This document shows positions 63,926-64,000 of a DNA stretch of 64,000 bases, piece after piece. This DNA is from Achatina immaculata (Eukaryota > Mollusca > Gastropoda > Stylommatophora > Achatinidae), in assembly GCA_009760885.1 (NCBI GenBank), contig CM019693.1, positions 44,107,433 through 44,171,432 of the forward strand. Reading direction: 5' to 3'. The notes beneath the pieces are model-generated. The model saw only the letters and a program-made list of their open reading frames with translations, searched no databases and was not told the DNA's origin. Each line of letters starts with the position of its first letter. The stretch's first letter is position 1. The translations under genes were made by a program, and so were the position numbers.

Positions 63926-64000
63926 CAGCTGAAATATGTATCAATGTGGAAAAACTGGAAGAAGTGGAGAGTTTTGAATATCTTCAATCACTACTAACTA
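63926..64000 (+). mobile_element. LINE-B copy 3, cut by the window edge
   Basis: GGCAGCTGAAATATGTATCA onwards reads YINVEKLEEVESFEYLQSLL, matching 23214-23290. The remainder lies outside the window. Confidence 0.8.

Overview
The window looks like nuclear DNA of a lophotrochozoan animal, most likely a gastropod mollusc. The reasons are: intron-containing genes with GT/AG splice signals; a Toll-like receptor encoded in one uninterrupted exon; a dense mix of APE-type non-LTR retrotransposons, Tc1/mariner transposons, tRNA-derived SINEs and a Penelope-like element; and a very high load of minisatellites (units of 13 to 87 bp) plus a 2.3 kb (TATG)n tract. The taxonomic call is inference from gene and repeat style, not from a database match. 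No bacterial, organellar, rRNA or canonical tRNA gene was seen.

Host genes. (1) 520-16886, minus strand: the first (ATG) coding exon and five further exons of a multi-exon gene that continues past the left edge. The first exons read like a Nudix-type fold without its catalytic box, and a downstream exon carries a canonical EF-hand loop. Phases join cleanly except for at least one exon not found between 4721 and 10597. (2) 26293-30143, plus strand: a two-exon ankyrin-repeat/SOCS-box (ASB-like) gene. The exons join in matching phase across a 2.66 kb intron full of repeats. (3) 40254-43195, minus strand: a Toll-like receptor with signal peptide, LRRNT, LRRs, LRRCT, membrane segment and TIR domain. 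It is split by what looks like a one-base deletion just before the last LRRCT cysteine. A second, decayed TIR copy lies at 46111-46610 inside a tandem segmental duplication (about 37.9-40.75 kb versus 44.63-46.61 kb) that also carries a mariner and SINE sequence.

Mobile DNA fills most of the rest. At least five LINE families recur and are called LINE-A to LINE-E here, each with its own 3' tail: ATAAG-type for A, ACTG or AATG for B, GAT for C, GAGA for D. There is also an RNase H-bearing I/Nimb-like family with a GAA tail. Several insertions are nested and leave readable target-site duplications: 12 bp at 1272/1913, 10 bp at 35129/35300, 8 bp at 52685/52748 and 17 bp at 47897/49506. Tc1/mariner copies lie at 5.9-7.1, 27.2-28.3, 32.5-33.6, 35.1-36.6, 37.9-38.7, 44.6-45.3 and 52.6-53.3 kb, and all are broken. 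A Penelope-like element with a GIY-YIG domain and inverted terminal repeats lies at 47914-49505. A near-perfect 141-bp fold-back with tRNA-like promoter boxes lies at 49846-50140.

The last 12 kb (52-64 kb) is almost wholly tandem repeats and LINE or SINE stubs. A notable theme is that a 24-bp unit found as two or three copies in the 3' part of a SINE has been amplified into long arrays at 39.0-39.45 kb and 60.7-61.25 kb.
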